A DNA stretch of 64,000 nt from Bacteroidota bacterium (lineage in GTDB: Bacteria; Bacteroidota; Bacteroidia; Bacteroidales; Porphyromonadaceae). The notes beneath the pieces are model-generated. The model was not told the DNA's origin and did not search any database. It saw only the letters and a list, made by a program, of their open reading frames with translations. The position numbers and the translations under genes are program-made. Below are positions 61,845 to 64,000 of this stretch, one piece after another (position 1 is the first letter of the stretch; every line of letters starts with the position of its first letter). Location: the NCBI GenBank assembly GCA_023396255.1, contig JAEWWU010000013.1, forward strand, positions 62,001-126,000, given 5' to 3'.

Positions 61845-64000
61845 TTAAAATTTCGGTTGTGGTTTGGCGGCAATCTCTTTGAGGAGCACCTCCACGGCTT
61901 TGCGCAGTTGAACATCTTCCCCGGCATCGAGTTTCTGATAATCTTGCGGTGCCAATACATCCGGTTCAAGTTGAGTGTTTTCGAGGTAGTTCCCTTGCAA
62001 GGTTTTGTATCCCACAATGGGAATACCAAAGAAGAGCGACGGGTCTTGCAGGCGTACCCAATTAACGCTGGTCATAGTTCCCGGTACGGGCATACCCACC
62101 ACTTTGCCTATTTTTTGTGTTTGGTAAACCCAAGGTGTTCCGTGGGCGTTGGAGTAGTCGGCTTCACAAACGAGCATCACTGAGGGTTTGGTCCAGCGAC
62201 GGCTGGGCATAACGCAGTAGTCTTCGCCACGCACCTGTTGCATCAAATAAGGGGTACCGGAAAAGAGTACTTCTACATCTTCGTGCAGGCGTCCTCCGCC
62301 GTTGTAACGAATATCTATTACAATACCCTCTTTGTTGTTGTAACGTCCCAAGGCTTCGGAATAGGCTTTGCGGAACGAATCGTCGCCCATCGAACTGATG
62401 TGTACATATCCCAAACGCCCTCCGGAGAGACGCTCTACTTCGGCGGCACGCTGGCGTACCCAACGTTTATAGAGAAGGGCATCTACTTTGCTATTGCTGA
62501 CGGGGCGAATAACTTCGTCATATTCTTCCCCGTTTTTGGAAAGCAACGTAACACGTACGGGTATTCCGATTTTGCCCAAAAGCAGTTCGTGGTAATCTTT
62601 TTTAGGATCGAGGCGTTGACCGTCGATGGCTACGATACGGTCGCCCGGTTGCACCTTGGAGCGGAACGAATCGAATGGACCACCGGCAAGAACTTCTTCG
62701 ATGGTTATACCCTCTTTCCCTTGGGGGGTGAGATCGAAGAGCAAACCCAAGTTTCCGGGGCGTTTGCCCGAGCTGCCACCCGAGTATCCTCCTCCTGTGT
62801 GCGACACATTCAGTTCGCCCAAAATTTCGCTCATCAGTTCGGCAAAATCCTGCGAATTGGCTATATGGGGAAGGAATTTGCGGTAGTGTTCCGTAAGAGC
62901 ATCCCAATTTACCCCGTGCATATCTTTGCGGTAGAAGCGTACTTTTTCTTCGTGTGCCATTGTGTTGTACATTGCTTGGCGTTCTTCATAAGGGTCGAAC
63001 TCCAATTCGGCTCGGAATGAGTGACTTTCTACCTTATTATTGGAAAGGTTGAGCGATTGTATGGATTGTGAAGAGCAGATAAAGAGTTTTTCGCCTTTGG
63101 CATCGGGTATCAACATAGCTCCTCCGAGGTTCATTTTGCGAAGCATCTCAGTGGTACCTTCACGCAAATCTACCGTCCAGAGGTTGTATCCTCCTTCAAA
63201 CGATGTGAGGTAATACAGTTTGCTTCCTTTGTTGTCTACATAGGCATCACCCAAATCGGAAGAGTTGGGAGTAAGGCGCACTACGCGGTCTTCTATATCT
63301 TTCCACTCCACCATAATATCCTTGTTTTTGGCGGTGTCTGCTTTGTTTACCGGTGCTATGGCAGGGATGGAATCGGCTCCGGATGCCATATAGAGGTCAT
63401 ATTCTTCCTTGTTCATACGGAACTTTTCGTACCCTTTTCGGTTCATAAAGACCATAAATACGTCGTTCATAGAACCCCACGAAGCGTGGTTGCGCATACC
63501 CAATCTCTCGGACGAGAAGATGAGTGCCTCTCCGCCCATCACCCAACGGGGAGACGAAGAAAAGTAGCCGCTGTTAGTGAGGTTATGTACCTCTCCGCCT
63601 TGTGCACTCACAATACCTATGTCCGAATAGGGTGCGTGCAAACGGGGTACATATTCCATAGCAATCCATTTGCCATCGGGCGACCAAGAGTAGTCTATCT
63701 GCCCGTGAGAATCCAATTGCCCCGAACCATCGGTAATGGTGCGGAATTGTTTCTTTTCAAAGTTGTAAACAACCAGTTTTTTGCGGTCGCTCAAGTAGGC
63801 AATCTCTTTGCCGTCGGGCGAAAGTTTGGGACAAGTTTTTTCGCTTTTGTCTTGCGGAATAAGAAGTTCTTCCTTGAACATCGTGGCGGTGAAGAAGTTG
63901 GGTTCGTCTTTTGCTACGATGGAGGTTTTGTACAAATCGTGTTTGCCATTGCGGAAAGAAACGTAGATAACCGAACGGTCTTTATCGGCCAAGAGAACGC
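61845..64000 (-). CDS. Tricorn-like S41 peptidase (5' end beyond the window)
   Basis: Over 715 residues are visible; the N-terminus runs past base 64000. The visible start is part of a WD/TolB-like propeller (LSPDGKEIAYLSD, WSPDGKWIAMEY). A central helical part (HGVNWDALTEHYRKFLPHI), a PDZ domain (about residues 430-510; VQPGDRIVAIDGQRL) and the S41 domain (IDIRYNGGGRLHEDV; then ADYSNAHGTPWVYQ with the probable nucleophile Ser, and VGMPVPGTMTSVNW) follow. It would trim peptides in the periplasm and could feed the adjoining histidine pathway. The C-terminus is intact. Confidence 0.88.
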   Translation of the reverse strand, partial: VLLADKDRSVIYVSFRNGKHDLYKTSIVAKDEPNFFTATMFKEELLIPQDKSEKTCPKLSPDGKEIAYLSDRKKLVVYNFEKKQFRTITDGSGQLDSHGQIDYSWSPDGKWIAMEYVPRLHAPYSDIGIVSAQGGEVHNLTNSGYFSSSPRWVMGGEALIFSSERLGMRNHASWGSMNDVFMVFMNRKGYEKFRMNKEEYDLYMASGADSIPAIAPVNKADTAKNKDIMVEWKDIEDRVVRLTPNSSDLGDAYVDNKGSKLYYLTSFEGGYNLWTVDLREGTTEMLRKMNLGGAMLIPDAKGEKLFICSSQSIQSLNLSNNKVESHSFRAELEFDPYEERQAMYNTMAHEEKVRFYRKDMHGVNWDALTEHYRKFLPHIANSQDFAELMSEILGELNVSHTGGGYSGGSSGKRPGNLGLLFDLTPQGKEGITIEEVLAGGPFDSFRSKVQPGDRIVAIDGQRLDPKKDYHELLLGKIGIPVRVTLLSKNGEEYDEVIRPVSNSKVDALLYKRWVRQRAAEVERLSGGRLGYVHISSMGDDSFRKAYSEALGRYNNKEGIVIDIRYNGGGRLHEDVEVLFSGTPYLMQQVRGEDYCVMPSRRWTKPSVMLVCEADYSNAHGTPWVYQTQKIGKVVGMPVPGTMTSVNWVRLQDPSLFFGIPIVGYKTLQGNYLENTQLEPDVLAPQDYQKLDAGEDVQLRKAVEVLLKEIAAKPQPKF

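Overview
The window looks like chromosomal DNA from a Porphyromonas-like member of the Bacteroidales. The evidence is the tmRNA proteolysis tag GENNYALAA, an LpxC-FabZ fusion, secreted proteins with C-terminal type IX secretion (T9SS) sorting domains, DUF4270 and BspA-type leucine-rich proteins, and recurring TAnnTTTG promoter elements typical of Bacteroidetes. No insertion sequence, CRISPR array or rRNA operon was seen.

Layout. 0.07-5.3 kb (+): a T9SS-type secreted beta-propeller protein followed 5 bp later by a haem-type TonB receptor. 5.4-7.6 kb: a headless BspA-like gene joined to the tail of an unrelated reverse-strand gene. 8.0-22.2 kb (all -): a 46-residue peptide gene, nnr, a solitary HsdR_N nuclease-like gene, then lpxA, lpxC-fabZ, lpxD, pyrF, prfA, purM, a GH73/LysM hydrolase, mnmA, argS and rpmH. 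22.3-24.7 kb (-): a phage-like block of an HU-like protein, a cytosolic amidase, a two-TM holin-like protein, a lipoprotein with a C-terminal TM segment (unimolecular-spanin layout) and DUF4248. 25.3-39.2 kb (+): a two-component system, tRNA-Gln, LptF/LptG-type permease, ribBA, a lipoprotein zincin, a glycogen-synthase N-domain protein with DUF4270, ruvB and xseA. 39.2-40.4 kb: ssrA (tmRNA) between two split pieces of a second xseA 3' end. 40.5-44.9 kb (+): Crp-type regulator, pirin, ahpC and ahpF (oxidative stress). 44.9-50.8 kb (-): a second small peptide gene, a Ca-type P-ATPase, an outer-membrane barrel protein and crcB. 50.8-51.9 kb: a non-coding region with a cluster of DnaA-box-like 9-mers and an AT-rich tract, the likely oriC. 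51.9-57.3 kb (+): 3-hydroxyacyl-CoA dehydrogenase, rnz, cutC and a leucine-rich secreted protein. 57.5-64 kb (-): hutH, fchA, hutI, ftcD and a tricorn-like S41 peptidase that runs off the window.

How the parts relate. The lpx genes supply early lipid A steps and fabZ links them to fatty acid synthesis; the LptF/G-type permease would export the product. The hut/fch/ftc genes convert histidine-derived urocanate products to glutamate with one-carbon transfer to folate, next to a peptidase that could feed amino acids. hutU is not in the window. The most unusual items are the candidate oriC, the complete three-gene lysis module, the split xseA copy around ssrA, the pair of related small peptide genes, the BspA/reverse-gene junction, and a dispersed palindromic intergenic repeat.
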